Shown here one piece after another: positions 27,852-37,000 of a stretch of DNA of 64,000 bases. The notes beneath the pieces were generated by a model that saw nothing but the letters and a program-made list of their open reading frames with translations, was not told where the DNA came from and searched no databases. Each line of letters begins with the position of its first letter. Positions within the stretch are counted from its first letter, which is position 1. The DNA is from Enterococcus faecalis_A (lineage in GTDB: Bacteria; Bacillota; Bacilli; Lactobacillales; Enterococcaceae): positions 266,117-330,116 of the forward strand of contig JBPDWA010000004.1 in assembly GCA_051295955.1 (NCBI GenBank), read 5' to 3'. A program made the position numbers and the translations under genes.

Positions 27852-28052
27852 GATCATCACTCCTTTGCTGAAGGCAATTTTAAATATTGGCAAAGAATCA
27901 ACAAACTTTTGCATTTATTTTCAAATGAATTCCTTCTAAAATGTCCAGTTGAAGAAAACTCTCGACTTTGAATGGCTTCTTATCAAAAAAAGCAAGCGTC
28001 TCTATCTTTTGCGAAATCGTTTTCTTTCGTTTCAAAGAACTATACACATGGA

Positions 28053-28127
28053 TAAAAAAGAAAAGTACCACTTGAAACAGTAGCACTCTCAACAACTCTA
28101 TTATACTAAATTTTCTCTAGATTTCAA
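28053..28127 (-). promoter_or_regulatory. Promoter of relA with a promoter-proximal hairpin
   Basis: On the minus strand TTGAAA (28122-28127), a 16-base spacer and TATAAT (28100-28105) form a strong promoter. Only a few bases after the expected start is an 8-bp hairpin with two G-T pairs (AGTGCTAC/GTGGTACT, 28064-28087) followed by TTTTCTTTTTT. It looks like a terminator placed about 200 bases before the relA start codon. The rest of 27852-28179 shows no convincing gene. Confidence 0.55.
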
Positions 28128-28179
28128 TTGCCATTGCTGTTTATCTGAAAAAAACAAGAGCATCCGCCCTCCAGTTCTT

Positions 28180-28932
28180 TTAACCCAGCAACTCTGTTTG
28201 ATAACTGACAGCACTTAACGCGTACAAAGGAGCCGTTTCTGCTCTCAAAATCCGCGGTCCTAGCCCGCAAAGCAGCGCACCGGCCGCTTGAAATTGATCT
28301 ATTTCACTTTTTGAAAAACCGCCTTCTGGTCCAAAAACCAGCAAAAGACGAGCGCCTTGTTGACTAGCAGCTAACACTTGAGCCAGCTTACTATGTTCAC
28401 CTTTTTTAGCTGCTTCTTCATAAGCAACCAGCACTTGATCATAATTAGAAAAAGAGGCAAGCAGTTCTTCTGATTGTGCGAAAAGTTGCACAGTTGGCGT
28501 TTGCTGCCGCTGTGATTGTTCTGCCGCTTCTGTGGCAATCTTACTTAACCGTTTCTTTTTCGCTTCACGTTTTTTGTGATCCCATTTTACCACTGAAGTC
28601 TGAGCTGGAAAACCGATAAATGCAAAAGCACCTAACTCCGTGCCTTTTTGTACGATCCAATCTAATTTGTCGCCTTTTGGCAAACCACAAGCAATAGTTA
28701 TGACTAAGGGAAGTTCTTTTTCCGCTACTTCTTTTTCCAATTCTTTAAACCAAACTTCAGTTTCTGTAATGTGGGTAATTTCGGCAACAATTACGATACT
28801 ATCATGAAAGACTAGGTAGCTTTTTTGTCCCGGTTCCATCCGCATAACACGAACAATATGATGATAGTGATCACCACCTACTACATAGGTTGCTTGATTA
28901 TGATACGGCTCATTTAAAAAATAGCGTTGCAT
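28180..28932 (-). CDS. rsmE: 16S rRNA (uracil-1498-N3) methyltransferase RsmE
   Basis: This 250-residue SPOUT-class enzyme methylates U1498 of 16S rRNA. It begins with the family's YFLNEP start (MQRYFLNEPYHNQATYVV in part), has a PUA-like N-terminal domain (HYHHIVRVMRMEPG), and the knotted C-terminal SAM site with LLLVFGPEGGFSKSEID and GLGPRILRAETAPLYALSA. It is separated from prmA by a single base, the usual arrangement in Firmicutes. Confidence 0.96.
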   Translation of the reverse strand: MQRYFLNEPYHNQATYVVGGDHYHHIVRVMRMEPGQKSYLVFHDSIVIVAEITHITETEVWFKELEKEVAEKELPLVITIACGLPKGDKLDWIVQKGTELGAFAFIGFPAQTSVVKWDHKKREAKKKRLSKIATEAAEQSQRQQTPTVQLFAQSEELLASFSNYDQVLVAYEEAAKKGEHSKLAQVLAASQQGARLLLVFGPEGGFSKSEIDQFQAAGALLCGLGPRILRAETAPLYALSAVSYQTELLG

Positions 28933-28933
28933 C

Positions 28934-29881
28934 TTACTCTTCCTCTGGTTTCTTCAAAATGATTGCATACCAATCGCCTTGCTGGAAAACTTGATCCACA
29001 TGAAAGCCAATGGTGGCCACTTTTTCTAAAATCATCTCTTTTTTCTCTTGAATGATTCCAGAAATAATGAACGAGCCAGCTGCTTTAAGCAAGCGCCAAG
29101 CATCTTCCAACATCAAGACAATGATATCTGCCAAAATATTTGCTACAATCACATCTGCCGGTTGCTCAATTCCCTTTAACAGATCGTTGGCAGCAACGTG
29201 AACGCCTTTGGCTACCGGATTTAAGTCCATATTTTCTTTTGCAGCAGTAACGGCCACTTGATCTAAATCGTAGGCGTAGACTGCTTTCGCACCTAAATAA
29301 CAACTGGCAATGCTCAACACACCAGAGCCTGTTCCCACATCCAAGACTGTTTCCCCGCCCCGCAGCACTGTTTCTAATGCTTGCAGCGTTAAACGTGTAG
29401 TTGGGTGCGTTCCTGTACCAAAAGCCATACCAGGATCAAGGGTGATAATCTTTTCTAAGGGATCAAGAGCCTGATACGTTTCCCAGCTAGGCACTATGGT
29501 TAAAAAGCGCGTAACCCGCACTGGATGATAATATTTTTTCCAAGCAGTCGCCCAGTCGCTTTCCGCCACTTCGCTTACAGTTAGCTGATTTTTACCGATG
29601 GCTAAACCAAATTCAGGCAAACGTGCGATGCTTTCTTCAATAAAAGGAAGTATTTCCGGTAAAAAAGTCGTCTCGGGAAAATAAGCCATCACGAGAGCAC
29701 CTTCTTTAATATGGGTAAATTGTTTCTTATCTAAGATTTCACCGTAGAGATCACTTTGAAAGTTTTCAACGTCTAAAGCATCTTCAATCGCGACACCGCT
29801 AGCTCCAGCTTCCATCATGATGTTTGAAATGGCTTCAATTGCTTCGCTAGCCGTTTCTACTTTGATTTCCGTCCATTTCAT
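28934..29881 (-). CDS. prmA: Ribosomal protein L11 methyltransferase
   Basis: This 315-residue class I SAM methyltransferase trimethylates ribosomal protein L11. The N-terminal domain has the family's EASGVAIEDA-like segment. The SAM site is ETVLDVGTGSGVLSIAS (about 175-190), preceded by DPGMAFGTGTHPTTRL, the PrmA hallmark, and the catalytic-side VIVANILADI follows. Length is typical. It is co-transcribed with rsmE and follows the DUF3013 gene by about 20 bases. Confidence 0.97.
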   Translation of the reverse strand: MKWTEIKVETASEAIEAISNIMMEAGASGVAIEDALDVENFQSDLYGEILDKKQFTHIKEGALVMAYFPETTFLPEILPFIEESIARLPEFGLAIGKNQLTVSEVAESDWATAWKKYYHPVRVTRFLTIVPSWETYQALDPLEKIITLDPGMAFGTGTHPTTRLTLQALETVLRGGETVLDVGTGSGVLSIASCYLGAKAVYAYDLDQVAVTAAKENMDLNPVAKGVHVAANDLLKGIEQPADVIVANILADIIVLMLEDAWRLLKAAGSFIISGIIQEKKEMILEKVATIGFHVDQVFQQGDWYAIILKKPEEE

Positions 29882-29903
29882 CTTCTCACCTCTATTTACT
29901 TAC

Positions 29904-30389
29904 TCAATAACTGGGATATGGCAAATAAGCCGTTTGGTCAGTTAGGGGGGCTTGAGCTACTAATTGTTCAAATTCTGCGGCTGACCAGCTTAATTCAAAG
30001 ACTTCCGCTTGTTCATCTTCCAGAAAATCTAACAGGTCTGCTTGTCCTTCTTCTAAAACTTGTCGCAAATAAAACACAAAACTATCCAAACAAGCTTTGG
30101 AAACTCCTTTTTTACCTTCATAAGGAATTAGTGCCAAAAAATCTGCAGCAGTTACTTGTGATTTTTGCGGATGATAAAATAAAATGCCGTCTTCAAATTC
30201 AATCACTGCTTCAGTAGATAATGTACCGTCAACATCATCGATAGCGGTTTGCTCTTTATTTTCAGCGAACAGGCGCACGATAACTTCAATAGTATGATTG
30301 CTAGGATTCCAGTCAAGAGCGACGTCATAATCCGCTAAATGTTTCGTTAATTGATGATCCAAGTAGGTCAACATCGTTATTTTTTTCAT
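29904..30389 (-). CDS. DUF3013 family protein
   Basis: This 161-residue acidic soluble protein was assigned the start MKKITMLTYLDHQL, which has GGAAGGA eight bases upstream; a frame 12 codons longer exists. Features matching DUF3013 are the YDVALDWN segment, a VEFEDGILFY-like strand (here VIEFEDGILFYHPQKS) and a C-terminus ending PYPSY. The function is unknown. It overlaps the 3' end of mpg by 65 bases and precedes prmA and rsmE, a gene order common in enterococci and streptococci. Confidence 0.82.
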   Translation of the reverse strand: MKKITMLTYLDHQLTKHLADYDVALDWNPSNHTIEVIVRLFAENKEQTAIDDVDGTLSTEAVIEFEDGILFYHPQKSQVTAADFLALIPYEGKKGVSKACLDSFVFYLRQVLEEGQADLLDFLEDEQAEVFELSWSAAEFEQLVAQAPLTDQTAYLPYPSY

Positions 30390-31023
30390 TTGTTCCGTCC
30401 TTCCAGCCGAAGTCAGCATGATCAATCGCTGCGCTTCTTTGTTTCGTTAGATAGGGGTTGCCTGAAACCACATAGCGTAAAGGCATTTCCGTCCAGATCC
30501 CTTTATTGGGAATGCCGATCCGTGGCAAGGCAAGAATTTTTTTAGGATATTTCCTTTTTTCAGGAACTAAGCGCAAGGAGCTATCAAAGATTGATTGGCC
30601 ATACAAGTTCTTGGTAATGCCTAAAGCAGCTACTAGTTTTCCGGGGCCATTGGTTAGTTCAGCACCGGAGCGACCGTTGCGATTGGCTTCCATTTGAGCA
30701 AGACCAGTTACAGGTTCAATGGCACGAATCATTACTCCTTGGGGAATCCCTTTTTCTTTTGTAACCATATTTAAAATTAAATGCGTATGCATCGTATACA
30801 AATAAATGGTGCCTGGCTTTTCGTACATAGCCTGTAAACGAGGTGTCATCTTTAAACCAAAGCTATGAGCAGCTTCATCAGCTGGTCCTAAATAAGCTTC
30901 TGCATCGACGATATAACCGCCTAAATTACCTGAAGCTGTCTTGTGCTCCAAATACATGCCCAACAAATATTGAGCAATCTCTTCTGTTGTTTTTGTATTA
31001 AAAAAATCAATTGTTGCTTTCAT
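30325..31023 (-). CDS. mpg: 3-methyladenine DNA glycosylase (Mpg/AAG family)
   Basis: This 232-residue base-excision glycosylase of the AAG type starts at MKATIDFFNTKTTEEIAQYLLG. Conserved stretches include GGYIVDAEAYLGPADEAAHSF (catalytic Glu region), IYLYTMHTHLILNMVT and GVMIRAIEPV. Typical bacterial members end soon after the RYVVSGNPYLTKQR-like motif. Here about 25 further residues follow and overlap the DUF3013 gene by 65 bases, so the C-terminal tail is probably a recent read-through. A frame 18 codons longer at the N-terminus is less likely. Confidence 0.92.
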   Translation of the reverse strand: MKATIDFFNTKTTEEIAQYLLGMYLEHKTASGNLGGYIVDAEAYLGPADEAAHSFGLKMTPRLQAMYEKPGTIYLYTMHTHLILNMVTKEKGIPQGVMIRAIEPVTGLAQMEANRNGRSGAELTNGPGKLVAALGITKNLYGQSIFDSSLRLVPEKRKYPKKILALPRIGIPNKGIWTEMPLRYVVSGNPYLTKQRSAAIDHADFGWKDGTNEKNNDVDLLGSSINETFSGL

Positions 31024-31115
31024 TTTTTCACCACTTTCTATGATACACGAAAAATCTTCCTTTATCCATCTAAACAAAAATAATATCCATAAAAGCGAAT
31101 ATACGTTCTTTATGG

Positions 31116-31121
31116 TATAAT
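31116..31121 (+). promoter_or_regulatory. Extended -10 promoter of rarA
   Basis: TGGTATAAT lies about 30 bases before the rarA start, giving an extended -10 element without an obvious -35. GGAGG follows at 31140. Confidence 0.6.
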
Positions 31122-31151
31122 GTCATCAAGAAGAAAAAAGGAGGAAATTTA

Positions 31152-32447
31152 ATGCAACAGCCTTTAGCTTATCGCATGCGTCCTCGTACTCTTGATGAAG
31201 TGGTTGGCCAAATACAGTTGGTCGGTCCTAACAAAATTATCAGACGGATGGTGGAAGCACGAATGCTTTCTTCCATGATTTTATATGGACCTCCCGGAAC
31301 TGGGAAAACCAGTATTGCCAGTGCGATTGCCGGTTCCACTAACTACGCCTTTCGCATGTTAAATGCAGCGACCGATTCCAAAAAAGATTTGCAGATTGTT
31401 GCTGAAGAAGCGAAAATGAGCGGCACCGTGATCTTACTATTAGATGAAATCCATCGTTTGGATAAAACTAAACAAGATTTTTTATTGCCTCATTTAGAGA
31501 GTGGTCGCATAGTCATGATCGGTGCTACCACTGAGAATCCATATATTACGATTAGTCCGGCCATCCGTAGTCGGACGCAAATTTTCGAAGTAACACCTTT
31601 GGCAGAAACCGATATACAAACAGCAATTTTACAAGCGTTGGCAGATACAGAACGAGGATTAGGAAAATTTCCAGTCAGCTTGGACGAAACAGCTCTACAA
31701 CATCTAGCTCGGGCAACCAATGGAGATTTGCGCAGTGCTTTAAATGCCTTAGAGCTCGCTGTAAAATCAACTCCTAAAAATGATGCAGGAAAAATTCTTC
31801 TGACTGTATCCGTTATTGAAGAATGCGTCCAGCGGAAAGCATTATCCCACGACAAAAATGGCGATGCTCATTACGATGTCATTTCAGCTTTTCAAAAATC
31901 AATCCGCGGAAGTGACGTGGATGCGGCTTTACATTATTTGGGTCGCTTAGTGGAAGCTGGCGACCTACCGATTATTTGTCGTCGGTTAATGGTAATTGCT
32001 TATGAAGATATCGGCCTGGGCAATCCAGCTGCAGCTGCACGGACTGTGACAGCCGTTCAAGCAGCAGAAAAACTGGGCTTTCCAGAAGCACGGATTCCTT
32101 TAGCCAGCGTAGTGATTGATTTATGTCTTTCACCCAAATCAAACTCAGCGATTACAGCGATTGATGCAGCCTTGGCCGATATTCGCCAAGGCAAAGCCGG
32201 CGCTGTCCCTGATCATTTACGAGATGCTCATTACAGCGGAGCCAAGGAACTAAAGCGCGGAATTGGCTACCAGTATCCCCATAATTTCGAAAACGCTTGG
32301 GTTCATCAACAATACTTGCCAAATAAAATAAAAAACGCTAGTTATTACAAACCAATTGATACTGGCAAATACGAGCAGGCGCTGCATCAGCAATACGATC
32401 GGATTCGCCAATGGCAAGACCAAGCGCCGAATTCAAAGGAAAAATAA
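31152..32447 (+). CDS. rarA: Replication-associated recombination protein RarA (MgsA)
   Basis: This 431-residue AAA+ ATPase related to clamp loaders and RuvB acts at stalled forks. It begins MQQPLAYRMRPRTLDEVVGQ, with Walker A LYGPPGTGKTSIAS (about 45-58), Walker B ILLLDEIHRLDK, sensor 1 in GATTENPYITISPAI and a C-terminal tetramerisation domain ending in the YKPIDTGKYEQ region. Length is standard. It starts behind GGAGG and is transcribed away from mpg. A 6S RNA gene lies immediately downstream. Confidence 0.97.
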   Translation: MQQPLAYRMRPRTLDEVVGQIQLVGPNKIIRRMVEARMLSSMILYGPPGTGKTSIASAIAGSTNYAFRMLNAATDSKKDLQIVAEEAKMSGTVILLLDEIHRLDKTKQDFLLPHLESGRIVMIGATTENPYITISPAIRSRTQIFEVTPLAETDIQTAILQALADTERGLGKFPVSLDETALQHLARATNGDLRSALNALELAVKSTPKNDAGKILLTVSVIEECVQRKALSHDKNGDAHYDVISAFQKSIRGSDVDAALHYLGRLVEAGDLPIICRRLMVIAYEDIGLGNPAAAARTVTAVQAAEKLGFPEARIPLASVVIDLCLSPKSNSAITAIDAALADIRQGKAGAVPDHLRDAHYSGAKELKRGIGYQYPHNFENAWVHQQYLPNKIKNASYYKPIDTGKYEQALHQQYDRIRQWQDQAPNSKEK

Positions 32448-32469
32448 TTCAAAGTTAAGTGCAATCTCA

Positions 32470-32498
32470 TTGCTGACAGCAACAGAATATGCTATTAT
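32470..32498 (+). promoter_or_regulatory. Promoter of the 6S RNA gene
   Basis: TTGCTG, exactly 17 bases and TATTAT. The expected transcription start falls at about 32504-32506, exactly where the RNA's closing stem begins. Confidence 0.7.
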
Positions 32499-32504
32499 AA
32501 AGAT

Positions 32505-32700
32505 GGTAAATCTGTGATGTGCGCGTTGTCCTTTTTGTGTGTTGACCGAACATTTTTATTGATATCTTGGGATCCGACCAGTATCGAAGCTAGTAACACG
32601 CCTTTTCATTTGGTAGTTCAAAGCTTAGATCGTGGAACCCACCTGCTTAACTTGCGGGTTCAATACTATAGGACGATTACCGGCATCGACGGATTTTACC
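32505..32700 (+). ncRNA. ssrS: 6S RNA
   Basis: This non-coding transcript of about 196 bases is bounded by a long terminal stem: GGTAAATCTGT at 32505-32515 pairs with ACGGATTTTACC at 32689-32700. It has its own promoter just upstream and an intrinsic terminator downstream. The location directly after rarA is the usual site of 6S RNA in lactic acid bacteria. The internal part is partly self-complementary with a large central bubble that mimics an open promoter in the family. It binds the housekeeping RNA polymerase holoenzyme and tunes transcription on entry to stationary phase. The call rests on position, terminal pairing and signals, not on a covariance search. Confidence 0.78.
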
Positions 32701-32716
32701 TTTTGAAAGAATTTTA

Positions 32717-32744
32717 AACAATTTGCTTCGGCAAGTTGTTTTTT
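32717..32744 (+). terminator. Terminator of 6S RNA
   Basis: A 10-bp stem (AACAATTTGC/GCAAGTTGTT, one G-T pair) with a TTCG tetraloop is followed by a T-run. Confidence 0.88.
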
Positions 32745-32761
32745 CATTAATGGAGGAAAAC

Positions 32762-33040
32762 ATGATTCAAATTGGTTTGTTTTTATCTGTGGTTGTAGTT
32801 GCCTTTGTAAGCTATTATTTGTTAAAAAAATATGAAATATTCCTTCTTCTTTTAAAAGAAGAAGAGAAAAATGAAGCCCCTATTTTTTTTCAGCAATTCG
32901 GCAAAATGTATGCTTTATTGACAATTGTCGGTTTATTAGTAAGTATTTTTAATCGGCCTTTTTATTCAATTATTTATCTTTTTTTATTATTGATTCTATC
33001 CTGTGTATTCAGTATTTCTTTGGCAAAAAAGATGCAGTAG
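32762..33040 (+). CDS. Small membrane protein of unknown function
   Basis: This 92-residue protein starts at the ATG behind GGAGG (32762); a frame 13 codons longer would start inside the 6S terminator. It has an N-terminal hydrophobic segment (about residues 3-21), a short charged region LKEEEKNEAPIF and two further hydrophobic stretches (about 43-60 and 65-85), so two to three membrane spans. It does not match a family I recognise. It sits alone between the 6S RNA and an UspA gene. Confidence 0.65.
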   Translation: MIQIGLFLSVVVVAFVSYYLLKKYEIFLLLLKEEEKNEAPIFFQQFGKMYALLTIVGLLVSIFNRPFYSIIYLFLLLILSCVFSISLAKKMQ

Positions 33041-33154
33041 TTTCTACTGGGTCTTTTTTTTTATTTCCCTTTTTTGCTTATTTGGTTTAAAATAATAATA
33101 GAATGATGTTGGATAAATTGACGTCTTCTGCCTATTCAAGGAGGAGTGGTAGTT

Positions 33155-33640
33155 ATGTTACAACAATATCAAAGGATCATGGTTGCAGTGGATGGATCAG
33201 CCGAAGCTGAATTAGCTTTTAAAAAAGCGGTAAACGTTGCGAAACGAAATGATGCCACCTTATTATTAGCCCACGTAATTGATACTCGAGCCTTTCAATC
33301 CGTATCATCTTTTGACGGCGTATTAGCCGAACAAGCGACTGAGATGGCTAAACAAACATTAGAGTCATACAAAAAAGACGCCCAAGCCAACGGACATGAT
33401 AAAGTATCAACCGTAATTGAGTACGGCTCACCTAAGATTATCATTTCAAAGGATTTACCGAAGGAACACCAGATTGATTTAATCATCATTGGTGCAACCG
33501 GACTTAACGCCGTCGAACGCTTGTTTATCGGTTCAGTCTCCGAATCAGTAATTCGCAATGCTCCCTGCGACGTCTTAGTGGTACGTACTGATTTAGATAA
33601 TAAATTGCCAACAACTAAAAAAACAACTGAAGCTAATTAA
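33155..33640 (+). CDS. Universal stress protein, UspA family
   Basis: This 161-residue single-domain UspA protein has an N-terminal strand RIMVAVDGSAEAE. The ATP-type binding signature is GATGLNAVERLFIGSVSES, matching G-x2-G-x9-G-[ST], followed by VIRNAPCDVLVVR. It is therefore of the nucleotide-binding subclass. The ATG at 33155 was chosen over the GTG at 33146 because AAGGAGG is correctly spaced only for the former. It is monocistronic with its own terminator. Confidence 0.93.
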   Translation: MLQQYQRIMVAVDGSAEAELAFKKAVNVAKRNDATLLLAHVIDTRAFQSVSSFDGVLAEQATEMAKQTLESYKKDAQANGHDKVSTVIEYGSPKIIISKDLPKEHQIDLIIIGATGLNAVERLFIGSVSESVIRNAPCDVLVVRTDLDNKLPTTKKTTEAN

Positions 33641-33651
33641 ACATTCTCACT

Positions 33652-33690
33652 AACCGCTTGGCTCCTCTTTAGAGTAACCAAGCGGTTTAT
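33652..33690 (+). terminator. Terminator of uspA-like gene
   Basis: A 10-bp perfect stem (AACCGCTTGG/CCAAGCGGTT) is followed by TTATTTAA, 12 bases after the stop. Confidence 0.75.
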
Positions 33691-33935
33691 TTAATGTAGG
33701 TTTTATCCTTTGAGTAGAAAACAACACCTAAATTCCCTTTTCCTCAGAAACAAATCACAAAGAGGCACTTCGACTTTGAACAGCTCCCCTTTATTTCTTT
33801 TGTTCAGAATCATACGTTAACTGATCCCACTTCCTTCAAAGCTAGAGAAAGTAAAGCATTTTATCTGCTTATTTGGAAGAAGTTACTACGGCGCATTTTG
33901 CTTTTGAAAGTGCCTATTAATACACATTAAAAGCT

Positions 33936-33984
33936 AAAACCACCCTAAAAGTTAGACATATCCAAACTTTTAGAGTGGTTTTTT
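33936..33984. terminator. Bidirectional terminator downstream of the M60 surface protein
   Basis: A 16-base nearly perfect stem (AACCACCCTAAAAGTT with AACTTTTAGAGTGGTT) is flanked by A- and T-runs. It sits about 20 bases after the M60 gene's stop. The stretch 33691-33935 before it shows no gene. Confidence 0.8.
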
Positions 33985-34004
33985 CGATTCGTTATCATGC
34001 TGGC

Positions 34005-37000
34005 TTATTTTAGTCGGGATTTGTAAAGGCCGAAGCCAGAAAAAACTAAAATAAGTAAGGCACCAATCAAGATCCAGCTCCAATTGTAGGATGCTCCTGT
34101 TTGTGAGACCTTAGTTTGTTTGCTTTTTGTCAACTTTGCTAGAGTTGTTTTTTCCTTGTCTGCTTTCGCTTGTGTCTTCGATTCTTCCGTTTGAGCTTTT
34201 GTTTTCTGTGAAACAGAAGGTCTGCTATCTGTTAAGGGTGCAGCTTCTGCTTGTTCAATAGCTGTTTCTGAGCTTTTCAAATGAGTTTCCTGACTTGATT
34301 TAGTGAGCTGGGTTTGTAACTCACTATTTGCTACAGTATTCTTTACTGAAAACGAGGCCACTTTAGCAGTTACGGCCGACTCATTGGTTAGTGGAACATT
34401 TTTTTGATACGGGATGTGAATTTCCGCAGGTTGCTTTCCGTCAAAAATCCCTGTTAAAGAAGATAGTTCCTGTTTCATAGCCGCTGTATCAAGTGTATAA
34501 CCAACGATTTCTTTTATAGGTGCGGTATAAGTAGCACCGCTTTTTCCGGACAAGGTCACACTGGCTAATACATTTTGAGTAGCTGCATCAATATATTTTA
34601 CAACAAGGGAATGAACAAGTGAGGATTCATAACGAAATACAATAGTTTTAGAAGTAGCTGTATAAGTGCCGTTACCATCCCCTACTGTTGCTTTCAACGC
34701 ATAATCTTTAATCGTTTTCGGTGAAACTTGGTAGGTCGTTCCCAGCTCACCAGATTGCGTTTCTGTCGGCAGCAAGGCGCGACCATTTAGATCTTGATAA
34801 TGAATCTGAATACTTCCCTGAACTTTTTGTTCGTACAGATAATTTACATATTGGATTTCACTGGTAAACGCTCCATTGGCATTTATCGGTGATTCAATTA
34901 AGCGCCAGCCAGCTATTGTTTTTGGTTTTGTTTGATAAGTAGCGCCAATTTTTCCGCTTAACTGTTCTGCCGGTACTAATAATTCTCGTTGTGAATTTAA
35001 ATATTGAACAAAGACTGCAGCACCTTGCGCTTTTTCATAGATAAAAACGATTAGCTGAGGCTCTAGTGTAAAAACTCCAACGGCATTGGGCGGCTGATTT
35101 TTTACTACCCACCCATCAATAGCTGATGGATGGATATCAAAAGCCTCACTGAACATACCTGAAATCATTCGATCAGCAGCTAGCTCATTGCCTGCTTCGT
35201 CCTGATATTTAATCGTCACAGCGCCTCCCGTTACCGGCTCATAAACGAAGACCACTGATTGAGCTTCATCTGTGAAAATGCCGGTTTGATTGTCAGGGCG
35301 TGTTTTCAACTGATAGCCGACAATATCTTGAGGCGCTGCTTGGTATGTGTTATCCAATTTCCCGCTTAATATTTCTGATTCTGCTAGTTGCTGGCCTTGT
35401 TCATCAACGTAACTAACTTGCACTTGTCCGCCCGTTCGACGTTCATAAACGAAGGTATAGCTGTGAGGTGTAAAGGAAAAGTTCCCTGTTAGTTCAGCCG
35501 GAGCTTCTTTTAAATCATATTTATCAAAAGTCGGCACTGACAACGTATAGGGTACACCTAATTCGCCAGTTAATTGTAGATCAGCTTGCAAAGGTTGACC
35601 ATTTTCGTTTACATACTGAATAGTCACTCTACCCACTAACTCTTGGGGATCTTGATAAAGTTCTAAGCCTGTTGCTGTCACAAGATAATATTGACTTTTT
35701 CCGCTAAATTGGTCAATTTTTTGATGATCGATAAAAGCAGTCATCGCTTTGGTTACATATTTTTTAGTGTCTTCATCCAGCCCTAACCCAGCCTGATTTT
35801 GACGGGCGTGGGTAATTTTTATTACATCGCCAACTGCCAATTGTAAATTCGCTTGGTTTACGCAGTTGGTCAGGTCGCTGGCTTTGGTATTATTGAAAGC
35901 TTGAATCACTGGATATTTGTTCATTGCTAGTGGATCCAGCACTTCAATAGAAACCAACGGCGTTCTCGTGTCGGTGTTGCCACCATTAAGCGTATAAGGA
36001 TCAGCTCCTTGGGCATTTAATTTTTGATTAATAGGATCATAGATCAGAAACGTTCCAAAACCACCATGACGAGTGATGTTAATGGCATTGTTTAATTGAT
36101 AATTTAAGGTAGCAGTCGTTTCATTTGATAAATTATTGGAAGCAACAGCTTTCACTGAGATTTGCTGTTGAAGATAATTAGATAAAGAAATCCCTTGACT
36201 CATTGTTTTTGGCTGTTTTGTTCCCCAAGTAAAGTTCAATAGATCATTGCCAAAAAAATTATGACTAGCTTTGAGAAAATCTTGAACCAGTGGCACTTGT
36301 CCAATTTGATAGGTTTGATCTTCTAGACTTAAGCTCGGCTTAAGATCAGTTGGTATCCAGCCATTTTCAGTAATCTCATAGTAATAAGTGTCTTGTGTCG
36401 TGGAAATTTTGCTTCCGTTAAGATAGCGCATTGAACGCTTAGAAGCTTCTTTATGATAAATTTCTACTATATCGCCAACTGCAAGTTGTTCTTTGTCCAA
36501 TTGATGAGCAATCGTTGTTCCATACGTACTACCTAATCCAGATACTTCTTTCTTTTTCACCGCATTTTTATCATAGATGGTGATGATAGGATACGTATTA
36601 TTGGGCAAATTCTCTAATATTTTCACATTGCGGCCTTTTGCTACCAATTGCTTAGTCACACGATCATAATCTAAAATCATGTAAAAGCCTCGTTGCCCAG
36701 ACATTACATAAGTGTCTTGGGGAACTACTTTCATGCGAAAATCAATTTTTTCACCCACGCCTAACTGGTTATAGATAAAAGCAGTTATTGTTTGTGTAGA
36801 TAAATTCCAAAAGGAGTCATTTTCTATGACAACGTCCGTCACATCAGAAGGAACTGGCTCAGAATGGTAATCTGTAAAGTAGTCTCTAACATTCAAACGA
36901 TTTAATTCTTGTACTTTTAGTTCTTGTATCTGATTTTTTTGTGTGGCTCGTGGATAACTTTTTACTGGCTGTACTTGGTCGCTAATCCGGTATGTTCCAG

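Noticed and set aside
27898..28095. 65-codon frame in the relA leader
   Set aside because: It starts within the terminator-like hairpin, has no start signal and a Lys/Phe-rich composition typical of AT-rich non-coding DNA.
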